From Pseudomonas sp. ATCC 13867 (GTDB lineage: Bacteria > Pseudomonadota > Gammaproteobacteria > Pseudomonadales > Pseudomonadaceae), in contig NC_020829.1 of assembly GCF_000349845.1 (NCBI RefSeq), forward strand, positions 3,107,001 through 3,171,000: a stretch of 64,000 nt of DNA. The letters run 5' to 3'. Of the stretch, positions 13,128 through 21,406 are shown in pieces. How positions within the stretch are numbered: the stretch's first letter is position 1; each line of letters starts with the position of its first letter. The notes beneath the pieces were generated by a model. That model was not told the DNA's origin. It searched no databases and saw only the letters and a program-made list of their open reading frames with translations. The translations under genes were made by a program, and so were the position numbers.

Positions 13128-13213
13128 GAGCAGGTCCGGAGGAAGGGGGGAAACCTGCTCATTAGTCAGCAGTTGGCCTGCCGAGTGCAACTTTCTGCGG
13201 TGCGCCGCCGCTC

Positions 13214-14533
13214 TTACAGCACCATCGCCGCTACCCAGCCGAAGGCCAGCAGCGGCAGGTTGTAGTGCAGGAAGGTCGGCACTACGGTGTCCCAGATGTG
13301 ATTGTGCTGCCCGTCCACGTTGAGGCCGGAGGTGGGCCCCAGGGTGGAGTCCGACGCTGGCGATCCCGCATCCCCCAGGGCGCCGGCCGTGCCGACGATA
13401 CTGACGATGGCCAGCGGGCTGAAGCCCAGTTGCACCGCCAGCGGGACGAAGATGGCCGCGATGATCGGCACCGTGGAGAAGGACGAACCGATCCCCATCG
13501 TCACCAGCAGCCCCACCAGCAGCATGAGGAACGCACCCCAGGCCTTGCTATGGCCGATCCAGGCGGCCGCTGCTTCCACCAGGGTGGAGACCTGCCCGCT
13601 CGCCTTCATCACCTCGGCGAAACCGGCGGCGGCGATCATGATGAAACCGATCATCGCCATCATTTTCATGCCCTCGGTGAACAGGTCGTCCGCCTCTTTC
13701 CAGCGCACCACGCCGGACAGGGAAAACACCAGGAAACCCACCAGCGCGCCGAGGATCATCGAGTCCAGCCACAGCTGGATGACGAATGCCGCCACCACCG
13801 CCACCCCGGCCACCGCCAGGCTCATCGGGCTGTAGGGCGTGCCCACCCGCTCGGCCTGCTCGATGCGCTCCAGGTCATAGCCGCGCGGGCGCCGGTAACT
13901 GAACAGCACCGCGATCAGCAGGCCGCAAACCATGCCCAGCGCCGGGATGAGCATGGCCCGGCTGACGTCCACGCCACTGACATCCACACCGCTGCGCGCG
14001 ACGTTGGCCAGCAGGATCTCGTTGAGGAAGATGTTGCCGAACCCCACCGGCAGGAACATGTAGGGCGTGATCAGGCCGAAGGTGATCACGCAGGCGATCA
14101 GCCGGCGGTCGATCTGCAGGCGAGTCAGCACGTAGAGCAGCGGCGGCACCAGCAGCGGAATGAAGGCGATGTGGATCGGCAGCAGGTTCTGCGAGGAGAT
14201 CGCCACCAGCAGCAGAAGTCCGATCAGCAACCATTTGAAGCCGGCGGGAGCCGTGTCTTCGTGCCGCCCAAGCAGCGCCAGCACGCGGTCGGCGAGCGCA
14301 TGGGCCATGCCGGAGCGCGCGATGGCCACCGCGAATGCCCCCAGCATCGCGTAGGACAGCGCTACCGTCGCGCCACCACCCAGGCCGGCGTTGAACGCCT
14401 TGAGCGTCCCCTCCATGCCCAGGCCACCGAGCAACCCGCCCGCTACCGCGCCGGCGATCAGCGCCACCACCACATGCACGCGGCACAGGCTCAGCACCAG
14501 CATCAAGCCAACGGCGATCAGCACCGCATTCAT
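13214..14533 (-). CDS. Na+/H+ antiporter family protein
   Basis: This integral membrane transporter has 439 residues and about 11-12 helices. It looks like the Na+/H+ antiporter family (PF03553 with the PF13726 N-terminal region), whose members include NhaC-like and putative amino-acid carriers. Characteristic parts are the glycine-rich N-terminal helices ([16 protein letters not shown]), [22 protein letters not shown] and the C-terminal [19 protein letters not shown] loop. Its place next to the chemoreceptor gene recalls PA2653-PA2654 in P. aeruginosa. Substrate and coupling ion are not deducible. The gene is transcribed away from the chemoreceptor gene. Confidence 0.85.
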   Translation of the reverse strand: MNAVLIAVGLMLVLSLCRVHVVVALIAGAVAGGLLGGLGMEGTLKAFNAGLGGGATVALSYAMLGAFAVAIARSGMAHALADRVLALLGRHEDTAPAGFKWLLIGLLLLVAISSQNLLPIHIAFIPLLVPPLLYVLTRLQIDRRLIACVITFGLITPYMFLPVGFGNIFLNEILLANVARSGVDVSGVDVSRAMLIPALGMVCGLLIAVLFSYRRPRGYDLERIEQAERVGTPYSPMSLAVAGVAVVAAFVIQLWLDSMILGALVGFLVFSLSGVVRWKEADDLFTEGMKMMAMIGFIMIAAAGFAEVMKASGQVSTLVEAAAAWIGHSKAWGAFLMLLVGLLVTMGIGSSFSTVPIIAAIFVPLAVQLGFSPLAIVSIVGTAGALGDAGSPASDSTLGPTSGLNVDGQHNHIWDTVVPTFLHYNLPLLAFGWVAAMVL

Positions 14534-14834
14534 CTCATCACTCCTCCACAGCCAAGTCCGCCCGTCTCAGGGCGGGCAAAAGGCGCGTACTCTGCCGAAC
14601 CCCATCCGGCCTGTCAAAAAGCCAGTCGAATCAAGGTCTTTCATGCCACGAACGACGCATTCCCGACAGGATTTTCGCCTTGCTGAGCACGCTTTTTGCT
14701 GAAAAACCGCTGCCCTTCGACTGGGCACACCAGAATCGCCTGTTTTCTGGCGTTTCATCCTGTTATCGATCAAGACGGGGCCGAAAATGCCGATAACCCG
14801 GTAGCCCCAAGGTTTCCTGCTCAAGGACATAACC
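14534..14834. other. Intergenic region between divergent antiporter and chemoreceptor genes
   Basis: This 301-bp stretch has no convincing gene. It holds the FliA-type promoter of the chemoreceptor (14770-14796) and a small CCCGCC/GGCGGG hairpin just upstream of the antiporter start. Nothing else is recognisable. Confidence 0.7.
14770..14796 (+). promoter_or_regulatory. Sigma-28 (FliA) promoter of the chemoreceptor gene
   Basis: TCAAG and GCCGATAA are separated by 14 bp, an excellent match to the flagellar/chemotaxis sigma factor consensus, with an exact -10 element. It sits 38 bp upstream of the chemoreceptor ATG, which fits a transcript start near 14803. Confidence 0.85.
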
Positions 14835-16979
14835 ATGCTTCTCCGCCGCCTTTCCATCCAATGGAAGATCACGCTGCTCGCCGGTCTCTGCCTGCTTGGC
14901 GTGGTATCGCTGTTGTCCGGCCTTTCCGTGTTCCGCACCCAGTACAGCACCGCGCTGGTCAAGGAATCCAGCACCCGCATGCTCGACGAAGCCGCCCAGG
15001 CACGCCTGCAATCGCGCGGCGAAGTCCAGGCCATGCGCATCCAGCGCTACATCATGGACGCCTACCAGTACGGCAAAGGCTTCTCCCGGCAAGTGCTGTT
15101 CCTGCGCGACCAGGCGCAAAAGCGCTTCCTCGACGCCTACGACCTGCGCGAAGACCTCACCCGCCAGGTAAAAACCGCCCTGGAAGGCAACCCCGAACTG
15201 CTCGGGCTCTACGTCACCTTCGAACCCAACGCCCTGGACGGCAAGGACACGCTGTTCGCCGGCCAGGCCGAGCTGGGCAGCAACGACGCCGGACGCTTCT
15301 CGCTTTACTGGTCACAGTCCACGCCAGGCAAGCTCGAATCCGAGTCGATGAACGAAGACATGCTCGCCGACACCACCCCCGGCCCAAGCGGCGCGGCCTA
15401 CAACGCGTGGTTCACCTGCCCCAAGACCAGTGGCCAAGCCTGCGTGCTCGATCCCTATTTCGACGAGGTCGGCGACCGCCAGGTACTGATGACCAGCATC
15501 GCCTTCCCCTTGGAGCTGGACGGCAGGATCGTCGGCGTGATGGGTCTGGACATCGGCCTGGACAAGCTGCAGGAGATCAGCCGCCAGGGTAGCCAGGAAC
15601 TGTACGACGGCCAGGGCAAGGTCAGCATTGTCAGCGCCGCCGGCCTGCTCGCCGGACACAGCGCCGACGCCAGCCGGCTGGGCAAGAAATTGCAGGAGAT
15701 CTATCCGGAGCAAGGGGCGCAGCTGCTGCAGTCCATCGCCGCCAACCGCAAGCAGGTGCTGCGCCAGGACGATCAGTTGCGGGTCATCGAGCCGCTGCAA
15801 CCGATTCCCGGCTCCAAGCCCTGGGGTGTCCTGCTCGAAGTGCCGCAGCAGACCCTGCTCGGCCCGGCCATCGCCCTGCAACAGCAGCTCGACGAGCAGC
15901 GCACGCAGGGCACCCTCTCCCAGCTCGGCTTCGGCCTGATCGCGGTGCTCATCGGCCTGTTCGCCATGTGGCTCACCGCCCGTGGCGTGACCCGGCCGAT
16001 CCTCAACGTCGCCGCCATGCTGCGCAATATCGCCAGCGGCGAAGGCGACCTGACCACGCGCCTGAACTATTCGGGCAAGGATGAACTGGGCGAGCTGGCC
16101 GGCTGGTTCAACCGCTTCCTCGACAAGCTGCAACCGATCATCCGCGACGTGAAATCCTCCGTGCAGGACGCCCGCGCCACCGCCGACCAATCCTCGGAGA
16201 TCGCCAGCCAGACCAGCGCCGGCATGCAGCAGCAGTTCCGCGAAGTCGACCAGGTCGCCACCGCCTCGCAAGAGATGAGCGCCACCGCCCATGACGTCGC
16301 CAACAGCGCGGCGATGGCCGCCGAGGCCGCCCGTGGCGCCGATGGCGCGACCCGCGATGGCCTCAGCGTGATCGACAACACCACGCGCATGATCGACGAA
16401 CTGGCCAGCGACATGAGCAGCGCCATGAATCAGGTCGAAGGGTTGGCGGCGAGCAGCGAGCAGATCGGCTCGGTGCTGGACGTGATCCGTGGCATCGCCG
16501 AGCAGACCAACCTGCTGGCGCTCAATGCGGCCATCGAAGCGGCTCGCGCGGGTGAAGCCGGGCGTGGTTTCGCGGTGGTCGCCGACGAAGTACGCAACCT
16601 CGCCCGGCGCACACAGGATTCGGTGGAGGAAATCCGCCAGGTGATCGAAGGCTTGCAGAGCGGCACCCGCGACGTGGTCGGCGCGATGAACAACAGTCAT
16701 CGCCAGGCGCAGGACAGCGTTTCGCAGGTCGAGCAGGCCGTGGCCGCGCTCCAGCGCATCGGCGAGGCGGTCAGCGTGATCACCGACATGAACCTGCAGA
16801 TCGCCAGCGCCGCCGAGGAACAGAGCGCGGTGGCCGAGGAGATCAACCGCAACGTGGCGGGCATTCGCGACGTGACCGAATCGCTGTCCAGCCAGGCGCA
16901 GGAATCGGCGCAGGTCAGCCAGTCGCTGAACCAGTTGGCGAACCATCAGCAGGGATTGATGGATCAGTTCCGGGTTTGA
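14835..16979 (+). CDS. tlpQ: Methyl-accepting chemotaxis protein, TlpQ-like (dCache)
   Basis: This transmembrane chemoreceptor has 714 residues. TM1 is at about 12-33, followed by a large periplasmic double-Cache ligand-binding domain (about 34-355) and TM2 at about 362-384. A HAMP domain then leads to a cytoplasmic signalling hairpin, whose highly conserved tip [20 protein letters not shown] lies near residue 550. The neighbourhood (antiporter on one side, bqs operon on the other) matches PA2654, the polyamine/histamine receptor TlpQ. The symbol therefore rests on synteny and architecture, not on ligand residues. A FliA promoter lies upstream, as expected for a chemotaxis gene. There is no C-terminal CheR-binding pentapeptide. 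Confidence 0.85.
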   Translation: MLLRRLSIQWKITLLAGLCLLGVVSLLSGLSVFRTQYSTALVKESSTRMLDEAAQARLQSRGEVQAMRIQRYIMDAYQYGKGFSRQVLFLRDQAQKRFLDAYDLREDLTRQVKTALEGNPELLGLYVTFEPNALDGKDTLFAGQAELGSNDAGRFSLYWSQSTPGKLESESMNEDMLADTTPGPSGAAYNAWFTCPKTSGQACVLDPYFDEVGDRQVLMTSIAFPLELDGRIVGVMGLDIGLDKLQEISRQGSQELYDGQGKVSIVSAAGLLAGHSADASRLGKKLQEIYPEQGAQLLQSIAANRKQVLRQDDQLRVIEPLQPIPGSKPWGVLLEVPQQTLLGPAIALQQQLDEQRTQGTLSQLGFGLIAVLIGLFAMWLTARGVTRPILNVAAMLRNIASGEGDLTTRLNYSGKDELGELAGWFNRFLDKLQPIIRDVKSSVQDARATADQSSEIASQTSAGMQQQFREVDQVATASQEMSATAHDVANSAAMAAEAARGADGATRDGLSVIDNTTRMIDELASDMSSAMNQVEGLAASSEQIGSVLDVIRGIAEQTNLLALNAAIEAARAGEAGRGFAVVADEVRNLARRTQDSVEEIRQVIEGLQSGTRDVVGAMNNSHRQAQDSVSQVEQAVAALQRIGEAVSVITDMNLQIASAAEEQSAVAEEINRNVAGIRDVTESLSSQAQESAQVSQSLNQLANHQQGLMDQFRV

Positions 16980-16995
16980 CGCCAGAGTCGCTTTC

Positions 16996-17089
16996 GTAGG
17001 AGCGGAGCTTCTCCGCGAAACCCCGGCGCAGCCGGGACATGGTTCAGACGGCGACGTTCGGGCTGGTTCGCGAGCAAGCTCGCTCCTAC
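16996..17089. repeat. REP pair
   Basis: Two inverted REP halves (GTAGGAGCGGAGCTTCTCCG and TTCGCGAGCAAGCTCGCTCC) enclose about 50 bp. The first half is a diverged version with the palindrome CGGAGCTTCTCCG. Confidence 0.85.
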
Positions 17090-17112
17090 AGGGGAAACTC
17101 GGCGCGCTCTTC

Positions 17113-17186
17113 GTAGGACCGAGGGGGACGCCCAGTCCTTGCTCGCGAACCGCACGGCACCCATCGCGGACAGAGTCCTCTCCTAC
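17113..17186. repeat. Variant REP, copy of the 11881 element
   Basis: It begins with the same 38 bases as 11881-11918, including the GGGGGACGCCC insertion in the REP core, and ends in a degenerate inverted half (GGACAGAGTCCTCTCCTAC). It lies between the chemoreceptor and bqsS genes, which converge here. Confidence 0.8.
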
Positions 17187-17197
17187 AAAAACCGGAA

Positions 17198-18514
17198 TCA
17201 CGCCACCCGACGCGGCAACTCGATCACCACGCGCAATCCACCCAACTCGCTCGCCTCCAGCCTCAGGCCACCGCCACACGCCGCCGCGATATCCCGCGCG
17301 ATGCCCAAGCCCAGGCCATGCCCCGCAACCTGCTCGTCCAGCCGCGTGCCACGCTCCAGTACGCTGTCACGCTGCTCCTCGGCGATGCCAGGGCCATCAT
17401 CATCCACGCTCAGAAGATAGCGACCGGCGCCCTTCTCCACTGTCAGCCGCACCTGGCCGTCCGCCCACTTGCAGGCGTTGTCCAGCAGGTTGCCCAGCAT
17501 CTCCAGCAGGTCCTCACGGTCGAACGGCAGCCGCAGGCCGGGCGTCGCGTTCCAGTCGATCCGCAGGTGCTCGCCATGAATCAGCCGCAGCATCTCGCAC
17601 AGGCTGGGCAGTTCGGCATCGCAGTCGAAATGCGCGCCGGGCAGCGCTTCTCCCACCAGACGCGCCCGCCCCAGCTCGCGGGCCAGGCGCTGCTCGATCT
17701 GTTCCAACTGCTCCTGCAGCACACGGCGCAACTCCGGGTGCTCATGCAGTTCGGCGCGATCGGCAAGGCTGATCAGGACCGCCAACGGCGTTTTCAAGGC
17801 ATGGCCGAGGTTACCCAGCGCGTTGCGCGAGCGGCGCAGGGTATCCTCGGTGTGCTGCAACAGGTGGTTGACCTGATCCACCAGCGGTTCCAGCTCCTGC
17901 GGTACCTGGCGGTCCAACTGGCTGCGCCGCCCCTCCTGCAACTGCGCGATCTGCTGGCGCACCCGTTCCAGCGGACGCAGCGCACGACGCACGGCGAAGC
18001 CCTGGAAGACCAGGATCAGCAACAACGCCACCCCGCCGGCGCCCAGGCCGATGTTGCGCAGGCGATTGAAGCTCTTGAGGATCGGCGTGTAATCCTGCGC
18101 CACGACAATCCTCAGTTTCTTGCCATAGCGCTTGTAGTCGCCGCGATAGACCAGCAGGCGCTGCCCCTCCGGGCCCTTTTCCAGGTCACGGGCCAGGCCC
18201 TTGTGCGACGGCAGATCCAGCTCGCGGTCCCACAGGGAACGGGAGCGCCAGGTGACGTCATCGAAGCGGATGACGAAATAGCGTCCGGAGAACAGCCGCT
18301 CGTAGACGGCATCCACCCGCTGGCTGTCCAGTTGCAGCCCGGCCGGGCCGCGCATGATGCCCACCAGCAGGCTTTCCGCCTCATCCTGCAGGCCGTTGGC
18401 GAGATAGCGGCGCAACCCCTGGTCGAACAGCCAGAGCCCGGTCTGCGCCAGCGCCAGGCCGATCACCACCAGCACCACGCCGAGCCCGAGGCCGAGCCGG
18501 CGCTGGATCGACAT
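17198..18514 (-). CDS. bqsS: Sensor histidine kinase BqsS/CarS
   Basis: This inner-membrane two-component sensor has 438 residues: TM1 (about 7-28), a periplasmic loop (about 29-153), TM2 (about 154-174), HAMP, a HisKA domain with phospho-acceptor His238 in NLGHALKTPL, and a C-terminal ATPase domain (DNACKWA, DDDGPGIAE, GHGLGLGIA). Its order and partners match P. aeruginosa PA2656. That kinase is reported as BqsS (Fe(II) sensing, biofilm dispersal) and CarS (calcium response). The reported periplasmic RExxE Fe(II) motif is not intact: the only similar stretch is RELDL at 97-101. The ATG at 18514 shares its A with the bqsR stop (TGATG); the TTG codon just upstream is unlikely to be the start. 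Confidence 0.85.
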   Translation of the reverse strand: MSIQRRLGLGLGVVLVVIGLALAQTGLWLFDQGLRRYLANGLQDEAESLLVGIMRGPAGLQLDSQRVDAVYERLFSGRYFVIRFDDVTWRSRSLWDRELDLPSHKGLARDLEKGPEGQRLLVYRGDYKRYGKKLRIVVAQDYTPILKSFNRLRNIGLGAGGVALLLILVFQGFAVRRALRPLERVRQQIAQLQEGRRSQLDRQVPQELEPLVDQVNHLLQHTEDTLRRSRNALGNLGHALKTPLAVLISLADRAELHEHPELRRVLQEQLEQIEQRLARELGRARLVGEALPGAHFDCDAELPSLCEMLRLIHGEHLRIDWNATPGLRLPFDREDLLEMLGNLLDNACKWADGQVRLTVEKGAGRYLLSVDDDGPGIAEEQRDSVLERGTRLDEQVAGHGLGLGIARDIAAACGGGLRLEASELGGLRVVIELPRRVA

Positions 18515-19194
18515 CAACGGGCGGCTCCGCCGGCATTGCCGGTGAAGCGGTAACCCTGCCCACGGCGGGTCTCGATGATCTCGCGGCCCAGCTTGCGGCG
18601 CAGGTGGTTGATATGCACCTCGATGACGTTGGAGTCGCGCTCCGTCTCGCCGTCATAGAGGTGCTCCGCGAGGTGGGACTTCGACAGCAACTGCCCGGGA
18701 TGCAGCATGAAGTAGCGCAGCAGGCGGAACTCGGCGGAAGTCAGATCGACGTCCTTGCCGCCCTGCTGCACGCACTGCCGCGCCTCGTCCAGGCTCAGCC
18801 CCGCCACCTCCAGCTGGCTCTGGTTGGCCAGGCCACGGGCACGGCGCAGCAGCGCCTGGATGCGCAGCAGTAGCTCTTCGGGATGGAATGGCTTGGTGAG
18901 GTAGTCGTCGGCGCCAGCCTTCAAGCCGTCGATGCGCTCGGCCCAGGAACCGCGCGCGGTGAGGATCAGCACTGGCGTTGCCAGCCCCATGCCGCGCCAT
19001 TCGCGCAGCACATCCAGTCCTGGACGCCCCGGCAGGCCGAGGTCGAGAACGATCAGGTCATAGGGCTCGCTGGCGCCCTGCACGGCGGCATCGCGGCCGT
19101 CGGCCAGCCAGTCGACGGCATAGCCCTGGCGCGTCAGGGCGGCCAGCAGTTCATCGGCCAGGGGGACGTGGTCTTCCACCAGCAGCAGGCGCAT
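18514..19194 (-). CDS. bqsR: Response regulator BqsR/CarR (OmpR type)
   Basis: This DNA-binding response regulator has 226 residues. Its receiver domain has the acidic pair Glu7-Asp8, phospho-acceptor Asp51 in [10 protein letters not shown] and the TKPF lysine. It is followed by an OmpR/PhoB winged helix ending [15 protein letters not shown]. It is the partner of the kinase encoded immediately downstream, and the gene order matches PA2657. A candidate BqsR box upstream of the operon (19867-19882) suggests autoregulation. The ATG overlaps the stop of the preceding PepSY gene as TGATG. Confidence 0.88.
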   Translation of the reverse strand: MRLLLVEDHVPLADELLAALTRQGYAVDWLADGRDAAVQGASEPYDLIVLDLGLPGRPGLDVLREWRGMGLATPVLILTARGSWAERIDGLKAGADDYLTKPFHPEELLLRIQALLRRARGLANQSQLEVAGLSLDEARQCVQQGGKDVDLTSAEFRLLRYFMLHPGQLLSKSHLAEHLYDGETERDSNVIEVHINHLRRKLGREIIETRRGQGYRFTGNAGGAAR

Positions 19195-19508
19195 CAGTCG
19201 TCTTCCTTATCCTTGAGGATGCGACCGTCGCGGGCATCCAGTTCCAGTTCGCGCACCACGCCATCGACGGTGAGCAACTCCACCTCGTAGACATAGGCGT
19301 CGTGTTCCTTCTCCAGCTCCGCCTCCAGCAACTTCGAACCGGGATAGCGGGCCTGGGCGATGGGCAGGATTTCCTCGAACGGGCGGATCACGCCCTCACG
19401 GCTCAGCCGCAGGGCCTCGTCCTGGCTCAGGTCATGGGCCTGCGCGGCGCCGGCCGACAGGGCGAGCGCAACGGCCAGCAGGGCCACGCGCGGCAAATCG
19501 ATCTTCAT
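19194..19508 (-). CDS. bqsQ: PepSY domain protein BqsQ-like (periplasmic)
   Basis: This small secreted protein has 104 residues: a signal peptide ([24 protein letters not shown]) followed by one PepSY-type domain. The mature part contains the pattern [10 protein letters not shown]...[20 protein letters not shown]...LDARDGRIL, then an acidic KDKEDD tail. Its role is probably periplasmic and connected to metal or envelope sensing by the adjacent kinase, but that is inferred from operon position only. The ATG at 19508 was chosen because the signal peptide begins there and because it shares its A with the upstream stop. It is a tandem paralogue of the next gene. Confidence 0.82.
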   Translation of the reverse strand: MKIDLPRVALLAVALALSAGAAQAHDLSQDEALRLSREGVIRPFEEILPIAQARYPGSKLLEAELEKEHDAYVYEVELLTVDGVVRELELDARDGRILKDKEDD

Positions 19509-19816
19509 CAGTCGTCCTGGCGATCCTTGATGACTGCACCGCTCACCGCATCGAGTTCGACATCCCATTTCACGCCCTGGGCGTCCTTGATATCGACCTT
19601 GTAGAGGTAGCGGCCATGTTCCAGCTCAAGCTCGCTATCGTACACCGTTCCGCCCGGATGCTTGCCCAGCGCGGTCTGGTTGAGCGCTTCGAAATCGCGG
19701 ATGGTGCCGGCATCGCGCAGACGCAGCGCCTCGTCCGGTCCAACGTCGTGGGCCATCGCCGTGGCGGCGCCAAGCAGCAGCGCGGTGGCGGCGGTGAGGA
19801 TGATCAGCGGTTTCAT
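19508..19816 (-). CDS. bqsP: PepSY domain protein BqsP-like (periplasmic)
   Basis: This is the first gene of the bqs operon, with 102 residues. It has a signal peptide (MKPLIILTAATALLLGAATAMA), then a PepSY-like domain closely parallel to its neighbour: DEALRLRDAGTIRDFEALNQ, ELELEHGRYLYKVDI, ELDAVSGAVIKDRQDD. The start at 19816 has a CGAGGTG ribosome site and begins the signal peptide. The function is unknown; PepSY domains often bind or inhibit peptidases, or occur beside metal-responsive sensors. Its stop overlaps the next start (TGATG). Confidence 0.82.
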   Translation of the reverse strand: MKPLIILTAATALLLGAATAMAHDVGPDEALRLRDAGTIRDFEALNQTALGKHPGGTVYDSELELEHGRYLYKVDIKDAQGVKWDVELDAVSGAVIKDRQDD

Positions 19817-19866
19817 GGGCAAACACCTCGTCTGAAATAGCATCGTCCTCAGACTAAGGTGAAGGA

Positions 19867-19882
19867 CTTAATTCAAGCTGAA
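19867..19882 (-). promoter_or_regulatory. Candidate BqsR box upstream of the bqs operon
   Basis: Read on the minus strand this is TTCAG-CTTGAA-TTAAG, nine of ten positions of the TTAAG-N6-TTAAG direct repeat reported for BqsR in P. aeruginosa. It lies 51-66 nt upstream of the first ATG of the operon, a suitable place for activation and autoregulation. Confidence 0.6.
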
Positions 19883-19914
19883 TCGACAAAGGTCATTCAC
19901 CCCGTGAAGTATCC

Positions 19915-19941
19915 TTGCTCGCCGCATACAGGCTCTATAAT
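19915..19941 (+). promoter_or_regulatory. Sigma-70-like promoter of the patatin gene
   Basis: A perfect TATAAT (19936-19941) lies 27 bp before the ATG. A TTGCTC is 15 bp further upstream, a shorter spacing than ideal. The perfect -10 box is the main support. Confidence 0.5.
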
Positions 19942-19968
19942 CGCGGGCCTGCATCCGCGAGGCCCCGC

Positions 19969-21051
19969 ATGACCGCCATCCAGATCAAGACTCCCGCCCT
20001 CACCCTCAAGGCCGGCACCCGCGCCCTCAAGCGCATCCGCGAACAGGGATTGGCCCCCGCCGACGTCGGCATCCTGCCTGGCGCCGCCGGCGGCCCGAAG
20101 GCGCTGGGCATCCAGGGCCTGGACCTGGCGCTGTTCGGCGAATGGCTGCCACGCGCACCGCGCGAACGCTCGCTGATCGGTGCGTCCATCGGCTCCTGGC
20201 GCTTCGCCAGCGCCTGCCTGCCGGATCCGGCCGAGGGTATCCGCCGCCTCGGAGCGCTTTACACCCAGCAGCGTTTCGCCCGCAATGCGAGCATCGCCGA
20301 CGTCTCGAAAAGCTGCGCGAAAATGCTCGACGACCTGCTCGACGGCCGCGACGCCAGCGTGCTGGACAATCCCTGGTACCGCCTCAACGTGGTGGTGGTG
20401 AAAAGCCACGGCCGCCTCGCCCAGGACGGCAAGGCCAACCTCGGCCTGGGACTGGGCGCAGTGATCCGCGACAACCTGCTGGGGCGTCGTCACCTGCATC
20501 GGCATTTCGAACGGCTGATCATCCACGACTCGCGCCGCGCTCCGCCGCTGGAAGCGCTGTCGGACTTCCCCTCGCGCTACCTGCACCTGGACCTGGCCAA
20601 CCTGCGTCACGCCCTGCTCGCCTCCGGCTCGATCCCGATGGTGATGGAAGGCGTGCGCGACATTCCCGGCGCCGGGCCCGGTACCTACCGCGACGGCGGC
20701 CTGCTCGACTATCACCTCGACCTGCCCTACCTGCCTGAGGGCGTGGTGCTCTACCCGCACTTCACCGACAAGGTGATCCCCGGCTGGTTCGACAAGGGCC
20801 TGCCCTGGCGCCGTGGCGACGCCGGCCGACTGCAGGACGTGCTGCTGCTGGCCCCTTCGAAGGAATACCTGGCGCGCCTGCCGCACAACAAACTGCCGGA
20901 CCGCAAGGACTTCCACCGCTATCTGGGCGACGACGCCGGCCGCGAGCGCTACTGGCACAAGGCAATGGACGAAAGCCGGCGGATGGGCGACGAGTTCCTT
21001 GAACTGGCAGACAGCGGCCGGCTGGGTGAGCGCCTGCTGCCGCTGACATGA
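19969..21051 (+). CDS. Patatin-like phospholipase family protein
   Basis: This predicted Ser-Asp dyad acyl hydrolase has 360 residues. A glycine-rich oxyanion region (GAAGGPKALG) is followed by the nucleophile elbow GASIGS, matching GxSxG, and the catalytic-Asp motif DGGLLDY with the typical DG pair. No signal peptide or membrane segment is apparent, so it is probably cytoplasmic or delivered to the membrane from inside. The ATG at 19969 was chosen because it follows a perfect TATAAT at a short distance; upstream codons would extend into the promoter. It stands alone, transcribed away from the bqs operon. Substrate unknown. Confidence 0.82.
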   Translation: MTAIQIKTPALTLKAGTRALKRIREQGLAPADVGILPGAAGGPKALGIQGLDLALFGEWLPRAPRERSLIGASIGSWRFASACLPDPAEGIRRLGALYTQQRFARNASIADVSKSCAKMLDDLLDGRDASVLDNPWYRLNVVVVKSHGRLAQDGKANLGLGLGAVIRDNLLGRRHLHRHFERLIIHDSRRAPPLEALSDFPSRYLHLDLANLRHALLASGSIPMVMEGVRDIPGAGPGTYRDGGLLDYHLDLPYLPEGVVLYPHFTDKVIPGWFDKGLPWRRGDAGRLQDVLLLAPSKEYLARLPHNKLPDRKDFHRYLGDDAGRERYWHKAMDESRRMGDEFLELADSGRLGERLLPLT

Positions 21052-21128
21052 TCGGCGCGACTTGCATCACCATGCGCCGTCTACCTTCGTTCCGCTCATT
21101 CGCCCTTCCCGCCTCGCCCTGGCAGTAA

Positions 21129-21180
21129 GCGGACTCTGTTCGCGATTCGCCGGAAGGTTCGGTGCCAGGCGAGTTCGCGA
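21129..21180. repeat. 52-bp direct repeat, copy 1
   Basis: It matches 21348-21399 at 46 of 52 positions. The shared part includes CAGGC, TTCGGTGCC and the start of a REP half (TTCGCGA). It looks like a local duplication of a REP-flanking unit. Confidence 0.75.
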
Positions 21181-21220
21181 GCAAGCTCGCTCCTACAAGA
21201 AACCCACCGGGATGGCATAC

Positions 21221-21285
21221 GTAGGATGGCGTTGAGCGAAGCGATACCCATCACGGCGGATAACGCTGCGCGTTATTCGCCCTAC
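21221..21285. repeat. GTAGGATGG-type palindromic repeat
   Basis: This imperfect palindrome starts GTAGGATGGCG and ends CGCCCTAC in its outer arms, with an inner GCGGATAACGCTGCGCGTTA stem. The unit resembles an interspersed repeat common in this group of Pseudomonas. Confidence 0.7.
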
Positions 21286-21347
21286 GAAGGGCATCGCGGA
21301 CGGAGCCCGCTCCTACGGATAACGCGGCACATACCGCTCTTGTAGAA

Positions 21348-21399
21348 GCGGGCTCCGTCCGCGATTCGTCGGCAGGTTCGGTGCCAGGCGGGTTCGCGA
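21348..21399. repeat. 52-bp direct repeat, copy 2
   Basis: Second copy of the unit at 21129-21180, in the same orientation, with six substitutions. Confidence 0.75.
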
Positions 21400-21406
21400 A
21401 GAGAAA

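Larger units (their letters stand above)
21052..21406. other. Repeat-filled intergenic region
   Basis: This 355-bp stretch has no gene. It is a patchwork of palindromic repeats: a REP half (21173-21196), a GTAGGATGG...CCTAC palindromic unit (21221-21285), an inverted pair with GCGGACGGAGCCCGCTCCTA and its reverse partner at 21342-21366, and a 52-bp direct repeat. It separates the convergent patatin and nnrS genes. Confidence 0.8.
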
